This document shows positions 32,973 through 55,070 of a stretch of 64,000 nucleotides of DNA, one piece after another. Position 1 is the first letter of the stretch; every line of letters starts with the position of its first letter. The notes under the pieces were generated by a model. The model searched no databases. It saw nothing but the letters and a program-made list of their open reading frames with translations, and had not been told where the DNA came from. The DNA is from Paralvinella palmiformis (Eukaryota; Annelida; Polychaeta; Terebellida; Alvinellidae): NCBI GenBank assembly GCA_025642065.1, contig JAODUP010000351.1, positions 210,001 to 274,000 on the forward strand, read 5' to 3'. The position numbers and the translations under genes are program-made.

Positions 32973-33313
32973 GTGAGCTCCGGTGGCCTAGCGGTTAAGC
33001 ACCCGGCAGTTGGTACCAACGGTCACACGTTCGAACCCCGCAAGAGGTTGAAACTTTTCCAGAGATTAATTTCTAGGCTCACAACATCGTAGGTGGCTGA
33101 CCACGTTAAATGGCGCTGACGTCTCTACTGAATTATTTAAAATAAAGGGGGACGTAAACACTCTGGAAGTGACCATCCTCAGGGTATTTCGCCTCCATCT
33201 TTTCGTACTGCTCCCCTGTGAGTGGTGGGGGAGGGGTTTCTCAACCACTCCAACATAGAGGCTGTGGTGCCGAATAAGCGACAGCCTGGGGATTTCCCCC
33301 AAACAGCAGCCGG
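32973..33313 (+). repeat. tRNA-derived SINE (family B core) with intact A and B boxes
   Basis: Head with A-box-like TGGCCTAGCGGTTAAGC (32984-33000) and B-box CGTTCGAACCC (33029-33039), the spacing of an RNA polymerase III tRNA promoter. The body follows: AAATAAAGGGGGACG, CTGCTCCCCTGTGAGTGGTG, GAATAAGCGACAGCC. The body recurs without this head inside the composite repeats at 11.1 and 12.4 kb. It is not a tRNA gene: the halves of the acceptor stem do not match. Confidence 0.82.
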
Positions 33314-33902
33314 CCAAGAACAAAGCCTTAGGGAACACTGCAAAACATGGGCTCTGCCTCTGAAGAATATTTTTTTATCTTGATTGATTGAGACCTAGCT
33401 ATTTGTTAAGAATGAGCGGATCCAAAATGGTGTGCCCTATATGCCATACCAATCAGAGAGACGATCTAGAAGAACAGAATAATCAATATAGTGTCAAAAA
33501 CTGCAGATAAATTTAATAGTGTTAATGTTATATTTAACCTTTCTTGTGTTTAGTGATATGTCGTTGTCAACTTTCAATAGAGTGATTTCTGTGGAGTGAA
33601 ATTGTTTTTAAGCAGACTGAAAATACTGGCAATCAGTTATACCCAATTTGGTGTTTTATACTCATTCAGGAAAAGAACGCCGTTTAAGTGAACTATAAAG
33701 TATTAAAAAAACTTATAAGCTTCTGGTATTTAAAATCAAATTATGTAATTTATTATACCAAACTAATCATTAATTATAAAAGGTTATTTTCATTGTGCTA
33801 GAAGAATCTATAGCTGATTTTGTATCTAAATATATGTCAAAAATAGAGCTGATAAATGGGTTTTTTATAAACATATTCTCTTCAATACTAATTCGAACAC
33901 TT

Positions 33903-33907
33903 ACAAT

Positions 33908-33967
<60 letters not shown>

Positions 33968-33972
33968 ACTGT
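33903..33972. repeat. (TA)n flanked by complementary GT and CA runs
   Basis: The order CAATTGTGTGTGTGTAT, (TA)n, ATACACACACAACTG makes a near-perfect palindrome of about 70 bases with cruciform potential. Confidence 0.9.
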
Positions 33973-34676
33973 AACTATGTTTATTCTATTATTTGGCTAA
34001 AATACGGTGTCAATACTTTCCCCTATACCTTGCAAACACTCTATGGCTTGTAGTCCGCATTTTCATTTGTCTATGTGTAGCAATTTTGTATGGCGGACTT
34101 CATGTAAAGTTTTAAATATCTGTCGTATTTTTTGTTTATTTTTTAAGCGGAAAGTGGGTTGTTTTGCCTGCAGGATTTCGGGGCAGGTAAAGTATTAAGT
34201 TTAATGTGAATTATAATTTGATTGCGAATGATCAGTTTCTTATAAAACTGTATTCTCGTAATTATCTTAATATCGCTCATCCAGAGTCTGAGTAGCGTGT
34301 TCCAATAACTCCGACAACTTAACAGTTAGACCCTCTACTCACTATACAACTTAAGAGTTAACCCTTTACTCCCTACTCTCATGTGAATCTATATTTATAC
34401 TTTGTTAACTAAATAATAATTATTATTAATAGTCGGTGTTCGACTAGACTAAACTGGAGAATAGCAATACAAGTCTAAGTCAGTTTTTTAAATTGATAGG
34501 TCTAGATGATAGATCAAGATCTATTCTAAGTTGACAAGTAACATTTTTTAAATAATTCTGTATCACTTCATGTATGAAAAAACTCATGCTCCAAATATTA
34601 ATAGGTTAAAACTTGTTTCATTTGGAGTAAATCTTTGGTTCCTTCACTTCAGTAATCAGTAGTAACTGACATTGAT

Positions 34677-34830
34677 CTCGGTCCACCTATTTGGTTGTTA
34701 AAGTGGTACTCCTATGTATTGTTATGTATAATTAAATGGCTGGCATAATTAAATATATGTGTGTTTGTGTACACAAATAAAATGTTACACGAATGTCTAC
34801 ATGCTTTTATGCTTTCTAATTATCTGAGAT
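34677..34830 (+). repeat. Repeat end shared with 13.89-14.08 kb
   Basis: CTCGGTCCACCTATTTGG, then GTTGTTAAAGTGGTACTCCT and TATGCTTTCTAATTAT; inverted copy in BUB1B intron 1. Confidence 0.65.
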
Positions 34831-35599
34831 TGACGACCCTCCCGCCACATCAGTGTCCGGCAACTCGGTCAAGTCCTCCGAGATTGCCAAACCCACCACC
34901 ACAGCAGTGTCCAGCGATATTTTGTGAACTATTGGCTATGCTGCCACATAACCAAAGACAGCGGATGGCCCTTGACACAAGAACTCTATTTGGAGGGCAG
35001 CCCACGTGTCATTCCCAACCATGGAGTTTAAGGAATGTGCCTTCCATTTCACACAGGCAAAAAGTTATCAGGGTTCAAACGGGGCTAAAAATTAAGCATG
35101 ATTTTAAAAGCGGCATAATTAGTGATACACCATGGAAGTTCAAACTGGTTTGATATTTGTTAGTGAATATATATATATTCCACAGAACAGATGAAACATA
35201 ACAGTACTGTGCATAATGTACCCATTCATGCACCTAATCCCCTGGTTGAAAAATGCTCTGGTGGGCTGAGTTCGGCGGCATCCAAAAATGTATTTACATT
35301 AAACACTTTAATGTAGCATATATTGATGAGACTCATGTCGATCTAGGCCCACTGACATTATGATATGAACTATTTTACTGTTAACCCGCTTGGAGTTATG
35401 TGTGCCGAGATCGACAGAAGCCCACAGTTACAGTTGTAACCAATTATGTGCCTGTGGTTAGATGGCAAATAAAAAAATGGCAATATTTGAATTAAGTTTC
35501 CATTATGCACATTGTTTTTATAAGCCCAGTGACCATTAAATTTAATGTTTAAATATAAATCATATTTCTCACTCTCTGTCTAATAGCCGATGATATTTA

Positions 35600-36490
35600 T
35601 AACTGATAATAAAATTAAAAAAATTCCAGCAAAATTTAATCAATTGTTAATCTAATTGGTTCCATAATTTAACACCCATAATACTAATTGACGTTAACTT
35701 TCTTTTCATCTTAAAAAAATTTACATTAAAATTAGCTTATTTACTAGACCTGGTACCATATGAATGTATTTCTTCTATTGTTCTGGACATTATTTTGTAG
35801 ATTGTTAGGTAACTTGTTATTTTTGGCTTTTTAGATTATAATGAAGGTTTTACATTTTTCAATATCTAAAAATTTCAAACACTTGTATAGAACCAACAAT
35901 CAATGGGTATGATATGATGGATTGCTTTCTTTTATAATAGCATCAAAGTATGAAATTGATACTTGTATTTCCCCATATCTCACATGCATAACTTAAGTAG
36001 GGAAGTATTAATGAGCAGTATAACGTATATAAGTGGTTATTTTCAAGCATGTGTTTGACTTTATAAATAACATAAATATTTTTTGAGACATTTAGACAAA
36101 CAGCATTAATATAATTAGATCATGACAATTTTTCATCTACCAATACTCCTAGGAATTTAGTGACTCGTACTCTGTTGACTTCTAATTCATCAATCTTGGG
36201 ATTACAATCAATCAGATGAGGCTCGTTATGGAAACGCATGTGATTTGTTTTATTGGTATTCAGAGATAATTTGTTAACTTTAAACCATCGACTCATTTGC
36301 ATTAATTCATTGTTAAGCACATAATTAACTTCTGTTATACTTTTGCCAGCATAGAATACATCCGTATCATAAGCTAAAACAATATAAATTTTAATTTATT
36401 TGAACTATTTTCCAGATCGTTGATGTAAATTAAAAATAAAATATGTCCCAAAATTGAATTCCACATAGCATCATTCTATAATCTGAACAA
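35600..36490 (-). pseudogene. Non-LTR retrotransposon fragment with reverse-transcriptase motifs
   Basis: Minus strand: LGHILFLIYINDLENSSNK (the G-x-L-F-L-I-Y-I-N-D-L motif before the catalytic site), then AYDTDVFYAGKSI where the catalytic (Y/F)ADDT box is frameshifted and damaged, then LNNELMQMSRWFKVNKLSLN, RVRVTKFLGVLVDEKLS and YLSYACEIWGNTSINF. The order is that of jockey/CR1-type elements. Multiple stops follow. It is distinct from the family at 31.9 and 52.4 kb. Confidence 0.87.
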
Positions 36491-38315
36491 ATACTGCCAT
36501 AAACAACATATGCCTAAAGTGGATTGAGTGAGTGTTTTGTTTAGTCACACACTCCATTAGGATCGGTCCTCCATATTTTCCTTCATGACGTGTAGTTTTA
36601 TATAAATTCGAATTACTTAGGTTCTCAAGCAAATAAACGTTGACATTTTTAGGGGTTTATAACTCAACAAACAACAACATTGTTCTTAGCATCTTGTAAA
36701 CTGCATCAGATTGATCAACCACTATCTCAACCTCAGATTAACACTTTAGCATTGACACAAGATGACTGGCCACCAAGGACTTTTTTTATTGATTGCAAAA
36801 CAAAAAGCTGAAATGTTGAAAAGGAAATGCAGAATTGATCAATAGAATGTAGAAACCAAATTGAAATCTAGAAATGAAAGTTGCATCCGTTTTTATAATT
36901 TATTTTGGTAAAATGAGGATTTATTCATAACATTAAATAATATAACCAACACAAAAGTATAGATTTGCACGATGGAATGTGTGGATTTATTCATCACATT
37001 AAAGAATATCAATATATGACGATTGTGTTTAATTTATCCCGATCATGTAAAATACCCATCATATATATACACTATCAAAAATACCAGACATGTAACAAAT
37101 ACATCATATTTATAATATTGACAGGATATATAACATATACAACATCGTGCTGCCACATAAATCTACTTCCAGGAGGAGCACCCTCAATGTCTGCTACATG
37201 GCGGACTTGAAGTCTCCAGTGATTGTCTTGACAGCTGCTTCTGATTAGAGTTGGTCAAGCAGGGATCTTTCCGATTTTGTTGCATATGTGATCATGTAAG
37301 CTGGAGGTATCTGTTTAACCTCATCACCTGAACTGATCGTGACATTGGTGCATTGATTGTGGTCCATGTTACTTTATTGGCTTTGGTTCATCAACATATG
37401 AATCGTTTGAATCAGATTCCACCCATGCAGATGTTGTTCTACTTCCATATGAAAAGGAATGGGTTCAGGGCTATCTTCCTCCCTAACTAGTTGCTCAGTG
37501 ATAGGAAAGCCAGATAGAGATGGCTGGTTTATCAGAGGAGGAGCAACCTCACTACTGCAGGATAAAGTAGATTCTTGCTGACTAACTTGAAAGTGTTAAA
37601 ATTCAAAAATACGTTTAGTCTAGACACAAGAATATTAATACACTAGTTAGAAGTACTAACTTTAGTAAAAAGAAATAGCAGAAACATAAAAATTACTTCA
37701 TGAAGATATACCTAACTTAGCTTTAGTTATTAGTTAAGCCCACATATGAAATAAAGAACTTAAGAGGAGACTTCCATTTCCATTACCCTTGACATGGTTT
37801 GATCTTGGATAGCCCATGCAAATATCATTGCTTCGGCATCAAGCTCTGTGATTGGCTGAAACCCACAGGTCATCAGAAATCAGCACTGACCAATTTTCTG
37901 CCATCATCGTCTGAGTGCACACTTCAGAAGAGTAACATGCCATTTAAAAAAATCAAAATGCACCTCGGTTGGCCAAATTGAAAAACCGTGAATTGAACCA
38001 AAGTACTAAAACCTCGAATACTGTGAACCTTAATTAATGGTCACATCCCTAATGGTCATACAGATTGACGTAGTCACCACAACTGTAATACTTTTATGTT
38101 TATCAGTTGTGTAGTCTGGTGTTTGTTTGGCTATTATTTCTAAGTCTGGAATGTTTCTCAAAGTGTAATTGTATATCAGTTACTTTATATGCTAACAATA
38201 TCCATCATCAACTCTCAAAAACTATCATATCTAATTATTCTCCAACAAACAGTTTATTTTGGGCTGAACAAATGATGTGATAAACATATTGTTTATTCCA
38301 TGTCTCTCTTTATAG
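36491..38315. other. Region upstream of CDK4/6
   Basis: No gene identified. On the minus strand 37180-37600 reads short open pieces (SQQESTLSCSSEVAPPLINQ, PFHMEVEQHLHGW, ESDSNDSYVDEPKPIK) in shifting frames, which could be an old transposon-protein exon; unproven. The CDK4/6 promoter and at least one noncoding first exon should lie here or further left. Confidence 0.4.
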
Positions 38316-38389
38316 GTTGACACGCTGAGATGTTTAAGTAGACACCAGAAATTTTAGAACTTCCTGTCAGCTGCCAGTCACCAAAGAAG

Positions 38390-48679
<10,290 letters not shown>

Positions 48680-49910
48680 TGACAAAATATAGATATTAAC
48701 GTAGAGAAATATTTTGATATTTGTGGCTTTATTTTACTCTTTACGCCCCCCCCCACACACATTTGAGATAAGCCACTATTGTCGACTAACAGTGATAACA
48801 CTTCCATTCTGAAGATGATGTTTATTGAGATGTGATATCCGTTTATATCTGAATTGTTCAGTTTTATAGTTGGGTGTGTTGTTGTTTTAACTTTGGTGTG
48901 TGGGTGTGTGTATGTGTTACGAGGCTGTGATGATGTTAGATAAACATTACGTGCACATTTTTCATGCACTTTGGGAATCCATTGTAATGATCGTGTAAAC
49001 TGATGTTATTTTATACCAAAGCCTATCATCATCATCATCATCACCACCTAAATATGATGATATTTGTATCTATTATGTCAATATCTATTGATATATGATC
49101 AGTTTGAGGTAAACATTGTTCTATGATGATTGATGGCCACGTTGTTGGCCTTTTACAGGCAGCTTACATTATGATTGTTATATATTATAATCACTAAATG
49201 TCAATCACAAATTGGTCATTATATATAAGTTGTTTGTGTGCGTGCACATGTGTGTGTGTTGTTATAAGAAGCTGAAAGCTTATTTGTCTCTTGGTGTAAG
49301 AGGTCAGTTGTGTGAACTTCGTATTGTGAGGGATTAAATGTCTGATTGACATGTGTCAATCAGATTTGATACTTTGCGTTATCTTGCAGAGTGGATATTG
49401 AAATAGTATTAAAAAAATAAATGTGGCTTTTGTTTGAATTTATATATTACTGGAATAATTTCACATAATGTTTAAAGTGAGATTTATGTTATTGAATAAC
49501 TAGGATGTGATGTTGGCTGATGTTTTCACTGCCATACAAATGTACAGTTTTAATCTTTAAATACTAGTGTGTGTGTGTGCGCGTGTCTCTGTGTGTGTGT
49601 GCATAGCATCATGTTGACTGATCAATGGTGTATTATTTACCTGTTTATAATGATTATGTCTCATAGTGTATCTCTACATTGTAGTGTCTTTGATCTATTA
49701 TAACATATCATCAGTGTAATCTGTATTTTAAAAACTCCAGAAAAAATGGGATAATTTTATATTAATTTTTTCTATCATGTTTACATCAGAATGCCAATTG
49801 TTGCCTTTTTAGTTAGTAATTAAAGGTGATAGCTGTCTAGACCAATACAAAGTATTAATGATTCAAAAGAAATACTGTCTCATGTAATACAGCAGTGGCA
49901 TATTACAATA

Positions 49911-49959
<49 letters not shown>
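49911..49959. repeat. (GT)n(TA)n microsatellite
   Basis: GT run followed by a TA run, in the presumed CDK4/6 3' UTR or downstream. Confidence 0.95.
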
Positions 49960-49962
<3 letters not shown>

Positions 49963-50934
49963 ATGTCATATGTGTGTTGTACATTACTGTTTATGTGATA
50001 GCATGACATATCACTTTATGAGAGATCTGTTTAATAGTTAGAGCTTTTGATCAAGACCTGATTTTCTAATAGAGGTTCTAGGCTCGAGTCTTGTTTTTAC
50101 TGTTGGATGTTAGGAAAGCCTGTTTTGATTGGCAGACCTGAGAAAATTTAGAAAAGCTGATATCACTCGTGGTGAAAGTTTACAAAGGGATGTTATATGT
50201 GATCGGTGCAGGTACAGTTATTGACATGTTGTATCTCTGTGTACAGTGTTCCGACATATTTGATAGAAGTACAGAATTTGACATGGACTAAACCATATCT
50301 ACATCTATACAACAATAACATGCTAGTAATTATCACGATATAATTGTTTTGTAATATAATGTTTATTTCACATATACTGTTGTATCAATAGAGTTATATA
50401 ACAAAAGAAGATATCCCAGCAACAAGTACTCTCCTAATGGTATCTTATGTGTTTGTTTAATAGTAAGCTGTGTATTAGCTACATTTAGCTCTTCTGTTCT
50501 AAGCATATTTTACTTTGGGCTAACAGCTTTACTTTATTGCATCCACCTTCCCCCCTCCACTCCCAGGACAACCCACTGTAATTATGATTAATGTTATCTC
50601 CTTGTTCCATCTTATTATTAAGTTTTTGGCATTTTGTTTTATCATATTATTCAATGATAGCTCCAGACCGGTTAAAACAGGATTTTATCGAAATAAAGAA
50701 ATTAGCACTTTTACAGTATTATTTATATATGAATGGTAAAATTATAGTTTTTTGTCTTATTCCTCGTATGGCATGACTGATGTAATAAATTACTAATTTT
50801 ACGAAGTGCTTCGCTTTAAAGTTAGCTCAATTGTATTACTCGAAGCCGAAAAGTTTGGTCGGAAAATGATATTGAATTGGGGTGTGTCTATTAGGTAAAC
50901 ATCAGTGTAACCAGTCAGTCTGTATTCTTTGATC

Positions 50935-50992
50935 GAGCCATTTAGCCATCAAGCGGACAAGAGTGGCCGTAAAATATCAACCATCATCTATA
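50935..50992 (+). repeat. SINE family A, 3'-end fragment
   Basis: GCCATTTAGCCATCAAG, GAGTGGCCGTAAAATATCAA, then CCATCATC. Confidence 0.65.
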
Positions 50993-51506
50993 TTCTTTGA
51001 TCACTTGACATTAGATGGCACCATCAGACCAGGTTCTTGTCTTATCCAGAATATCTGTTGTCTTGAGAAATATGTCCAGGTTACACTGTGATGTCCACTA
51101 TCACTATATATATATATATATATATGATTATGTCACACACCATGCTCTGAAGCATGAATTATTGGCATATTTCTCGCCAGTACACATACTGTGATGGAGA
51201 TTGTTACTTGTTTTAAACGGCCGTTTATAAGGCGTATGTTAAATGTTAATGATAAAGAAGGTGACGGTAATGTTCCGTAGATGATTGTAGATTTGGTGGA
51301 GATCATGTTTGTTACATTTTATGTAAAGTTTTAACCTTTCATGTCAACTGTTTGGTGGTAATTTGTGTCTGACAGTGGGAAACAGATCTGAGTCTTTGTA
51401 ATCTATATTAATATTCAGTTATTTGCACGCGCATATATATATCAATCGTTATAGCTAGGTCTATAGCTATATCCTATATTATCTGTAATATATACTTGCC
51501 AGTAGG

Positions 51507-51508
<2 letters not shown>

Positions 51509-51560
<52 letters not shown>
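51509..51560. repeat. (CA)n microsatellite
   Basis: About 26 uninterrupted AC units. Confidence 0.97.
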
Positions 51561-51563
<3 letters not shown>

Positions 51564-52368
51564 TTAGGCAGCATTACTTTATGTAATAATCCTATAGCCC
51601 CAGACAGTATGTAATCACGTATAATTAGTATTAACGCAGCTAACAGATATGACAGCCATAAACGAGAACATGTATTTTATGCGATTCCTGTTGGATGCCA
51701 TATACGATGGCAGCTCCAGTAGACCAGTATAATGTATTAACTAACCGTTATTGTATTAAATCACTGCTGTCACATTTATATTATATACGTAATTACTGCT
51801 GTTGGTGTTTGGAATTAACGTGTTGGACATTCCAGTCCCGTCACCTCTTTATACAGCTTCTTAATATGGACAGCTGCTGATAAACTGTTAAGTTGAGTAA
51901 TATATCAGTACGCCACATATCCGGTAATCTGTTGATGCATAAACTGATTTTTGCATTATTTGTATGGAATTGTTGTTGCATGAGCAAATTATATTTTTGT
52001 GTGGGTTTAATAGAAGGCTTTTTGTAATCTCTGGCGTTAAATAAACCTTTTTTATTGTGCCATTGTTACACCTGACAATCTGTCAGTGTTTGGTTTTGTG
52101 GACCACAGTATTTAGATGAGCATTTGATTTGATCTTGATCTCTATTTCTCACATTGTTCCAAACTATATTTTTCCATATTTTGATAGACGTTGTTGTCGA
52201 ACTTCAGTTATTTTTTATGAATGTTTACTTTGTGAGGACGACCATGTCACGTTGCGTAATAAACGTAATTGTAATATCATCTTTGTAGAAATCGATGCAT
52301 GTATTTTTTGGTATAATAAATGACAGTTATTTTAACAATGTGTCTCACTGTGGTTCTCTATTGGATCT

Positions 52369-52402
52369 CACTCTCTTTCTCTCTCTCTCTCTCTGTGTGT
52401 GT
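52369..52402. repeat. (CT)n(GT)n microsatellite
   Basis: CT run followed by a short GT run, immediately next to the LINE 3' end at 52425. Confidence 0.9.
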
Positions 52403-52424
52403 GCCCACAGGAAGATAATAATTA

Positions 52425-53225
52425 CAAACTTCTATTGTGCCAATATCCTCAAAAAGAATTGATCTCAGTGGCGCACCTAGTACAGGGATTGGGCAAACTC
52501 ATAGTTCAGGTACAATAAAAGTTCATCAACAAATGATCAGATGGAGTGGAAACTAAGGACGGATAAGCGAGTCTGAAAAGGTGAGTTTTTAAATGATGAC
52601 GGAAAGAAATTATGCTATTTGGTGACTTAACATGTTCAGAGAGTGAATTCCAAAGAGTAGGGGACAGCAACTGAAAAAGCACGAGTTCCAGTATGAGTTT
52701 TAACCCTGCGAACAGACAACAAGTGAAAATCAGATGAACGGAGCTCTCTGGGCTTGGATGCTAGAGAAAGAATGGACAATAGATATGAAGGTTCTCCAGA
52801 AGAAAGAGTTCGATAGGCAATGGTGTAATAAAATAATAATAATATTTTATATAGCGCCTTATTCAACTTTAATTGCTCTAAGGCGTTTTAAAACCTAATT
52901 AAAACATATTCTGAGCTCGTATAGCTCAAATACACTTCATACGTAATAAACTGGTTTAAAATTATAAATACCACAATTTAAATAAATGAGTTCAAGAACC
53001 TTACAAAATATGTCTTTACTTGCTGCGAGTTTAATGCGGTTTGGCAACTCGTTCCACAGCCTGGGAGCTGATGCTCGGAAGGATTTCTGTGGTACCGACT
53101 TTGAAAATGATGCAAGATTGAACAGGTAGCCAGTGAAGAGATTTCAGGAGTGGGACAGAATGGGAAAGCCGAGGAGGCTGTGTGACAACCCTAGGTAAGT
53201 AGTTCTGAACACAGTGAAGTTTTGT
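52425..53225 (-). pseudogene. LINE 3' part, interrupted by another LINE
   Basis: Same family as 31.9-32.4 kb. Minus strand from the right: LHCVQNYLPRVVTQPPRLSH, LLKSLHWLPVQSCIIFK, then an insertion, then YRTLSSGEPSYLLSILSLAS, LLSVRRVKTHTGTRAFSVAV and FRHHLKTHLFRLAYPS. The 3' UTR ends in AATAATTAC-type simple sequence. Comparison with the copy at 32.1 kb shows that the sequence between FK and YRTLSSGEP is foreign. Confidence 0.85.
52826..53100 (-). mobile_element. Second LINE 3' end nested inside the first
   Basis: Minus strand reads SVPQKSFRASAPRLWNELPN, then RIKLAASKDIFCKVLELIY and KPVYYV-stop, a different LINE C-terminus, followed by a short UTR ending TATATAAAATATTATTATTA. Orientation is the same as the host LINE. 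Host sequence resumes at TTTGAAAATGATGCAAG. Confidence 0.8.
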
Positions 53226-53254
53226 TAACATATATTAAAACTTCTACATAGATA

Positions 53255-53610
53255 CAACTCCTAGTGGTCAATTCCGGAATTGTAATTGATTATTTACAAC
53301 AAAAATGGAATTGGAAATGAGAAAATTGGAATTGAGAAATTTTTAATTGGAATTGAAGTTTCCTACAAAGAAATTAGATCCAGAAATTAATTTACCAATT
53401 TTACAATCTTAACACTTACATGTGGTGTTACCAATATACTGGAGCCATAATGATCCAGAACTTTGGTTCTTTTTATATATATATATATATATATCAGATA
53501 TGCACACCGACTGTGGCACCCCAAGTGATCATTTAACCAATTAAAATGGTCTGGATATCGTGGGCTCCGTCCACAACACTGTGACACCACCACATAGCAT
53601 ACCTGTAATC
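53255..53610 (-). mobile_element. Composite repeat family B, inverted copy
   Basis: In reverse complement: TATGTGGTGGTGTCACAG head, GGTGCCACAGTCGGTGTG, a (TA)n run (53473-53494), CCAGTATATTGGTAACACCA and the GGAATTG-rich arm ending CAATTCCGGAATTGACCAC. It matches 12255-12770 but lacks the SINE-like core. Confidence 0.72.
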
Positions 53611-53629
53611 TATATAGAGATATTGCTAT

Positions 53630-53925
53630 TTAGGAATTTACCCCCGTTCAATGTTTACTACGGGCCCAAACAAATTAATCCACAAATTAATTTACCAAAT
53701 AATTTTTTAATTCAGAAATATTTCTTCCATGACAATCCTACTTGGAATATAAACTACTCGGAGAGCATACTGGAGTCCTACTCGTGGTAAAAGTATTAGG
53801 CAAAAAGAGTTGGGGGAGGAAAACGGAATTGGAATAGAAAAATCTGGAATTGAATATGAATTGATCAATTTGAGGTGGAATTGAAATTGACAAATGTAAT
53901 TGACCCCATATCTGACCCCCACAGT
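53630..53925 (-). repeat. Partial family B arm plus segment shared with 15.2 kb
   Basis: 53725-53762 (AATCCTACTTGGAATATAAA) matches 15178-15205; the right part is rich in GGAATTG words and ends AATTGACCCCATATCTG. It appears to be a diverged arm joined to another repeat. Confidence 0.5.
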
Positions 53926-54986
53926 ATTACTGTCTGATGGATGTTTTATTTCAAATGGCAACTGAATGTTTTTGTCCTAAATTGACTTATGTCACATATC
54001 ACAGTAGAGTCATTGTTAATTGATGACAACATTAAACACATTTAGTGGATTCTATAATAAAGATAATGAGGTTAGTTATCTATAATTAACTACCTCGGGA
54101 CAATACCTCAATAAGATATCACTTTCTTTCAAATATTAGATGTGTGTGCATGTTCACTTTTCATAATATTTCTCTTTGATTTAAGCCGTAGAGTTTCTCA
54201 TAACTGAACTCTACCTATAGCGCCACCTATAGTATCAAGTACATTGGCCAGCTTTAATTGTACAGTGACGGAATTAGCTTTTATTGAATCTATTCAGTGT
54301 GTATATGTAATTTGTGTAAGTTTGCTACATGGTTGGATAGCCCCATGATAGAGGGATTTTCCAAAATATCAGAAAAAAAAGATATACATCATGAGAATTG
54401 ATTAGAAAACTTCAAATAGTGCATATCTTACAACACCATATAACCATATTACACTTAATTACTTGGCATATCACAAGGATTATTCATAAACGTCACATAT
54501 AAGACATATTTTCTCTGTTTTGGGGCCTGATTTTTCCAGTTCCAAAAAGCGATTGAGAGAACGATTTGTAATTTCTGGATTACTTTTTAAGTTAAATTAT
54601 ACATGTGTTCGTGCGTGAGCCGTGGATACTTTGACTTCTGATAAGGGAGTGTTCATGCAACTGATAAGTGCCATTTTCTTTTGTTGGTTCACTGGAGTGG
54701 CGCAGCGTAGTGAGAGACAGGAACTATATAGCCAATGCCATGCATTATCTTCATCGGGATGTGACTCTTAATAATAATAATAATGGCGGAAATGGCAGTT
54801 ATTTTTTACGTGGCTTGCAACCTCAAATTATGGAGACGTATATATGGATTGTAATTTACAGCTTCACCTAGGGAACTAAATTTAAAATTTACAATGTATG
54901 GCATATTCAGTGAATAAAACCTTGTCAGTTGTCTGGCTATGATTGGTTGAAAACCACCCACCCATCTACTATAGTTAGTACTATAG

Positions 54987-55070
54987 TCCCACGACCGGGA
55001 TTCGAACCTCCCGCATAGCATGACCATAACAATGGGTAAATAGTCCGATACTCTACCCATGAGGCCAAAC
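54987..55070 (-). repeat. tRNA-like SINE head
   Basis: Minus strand: A-box-like TGGCCTCATGGGTAGAGTA and B-box GGTTCGAATCCCGG at tRNA spacing. The acceptor arms do not pair, so it is a SINE head or tRNA pseudogene, different from families A and B. Confidence 0.7.

Larger units (their letters stand above)
33314..35599. other. Intergenic DNA
   Basis: Holds the palindromic (TA)n tract and, at 34677-34825, the repeat end shared with 13.9-14.08 kb. An open frame at 34761-35153 (130 codons) begins inside that repeat and includes PPHQCPATRSSPPRLPNPPP, an internal repetition; it could be transposon coding debris, but no family was recognised. Confidence 0.4.

Noticed and set aside
32973..33060. Candidate tRNA gene with good A and B boxes
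   Set aside because: The acceptor halves do not pair and the sequence continues into a repeat body found elsewhere in the window; it is a SINE head.
36120..36320. Independent small gene on the minus strand
   Set aside because: The peptide is the thumb region of a LINE reverse transcriptase and is flanked by other pieces of the same protein.
54987..55070. Candidate tRNA gene on the minus strand
   Set aside because: A and B boxes are present, but the cloverleaf stems do not close; treated as a SINE head or tRNA pseudogene.
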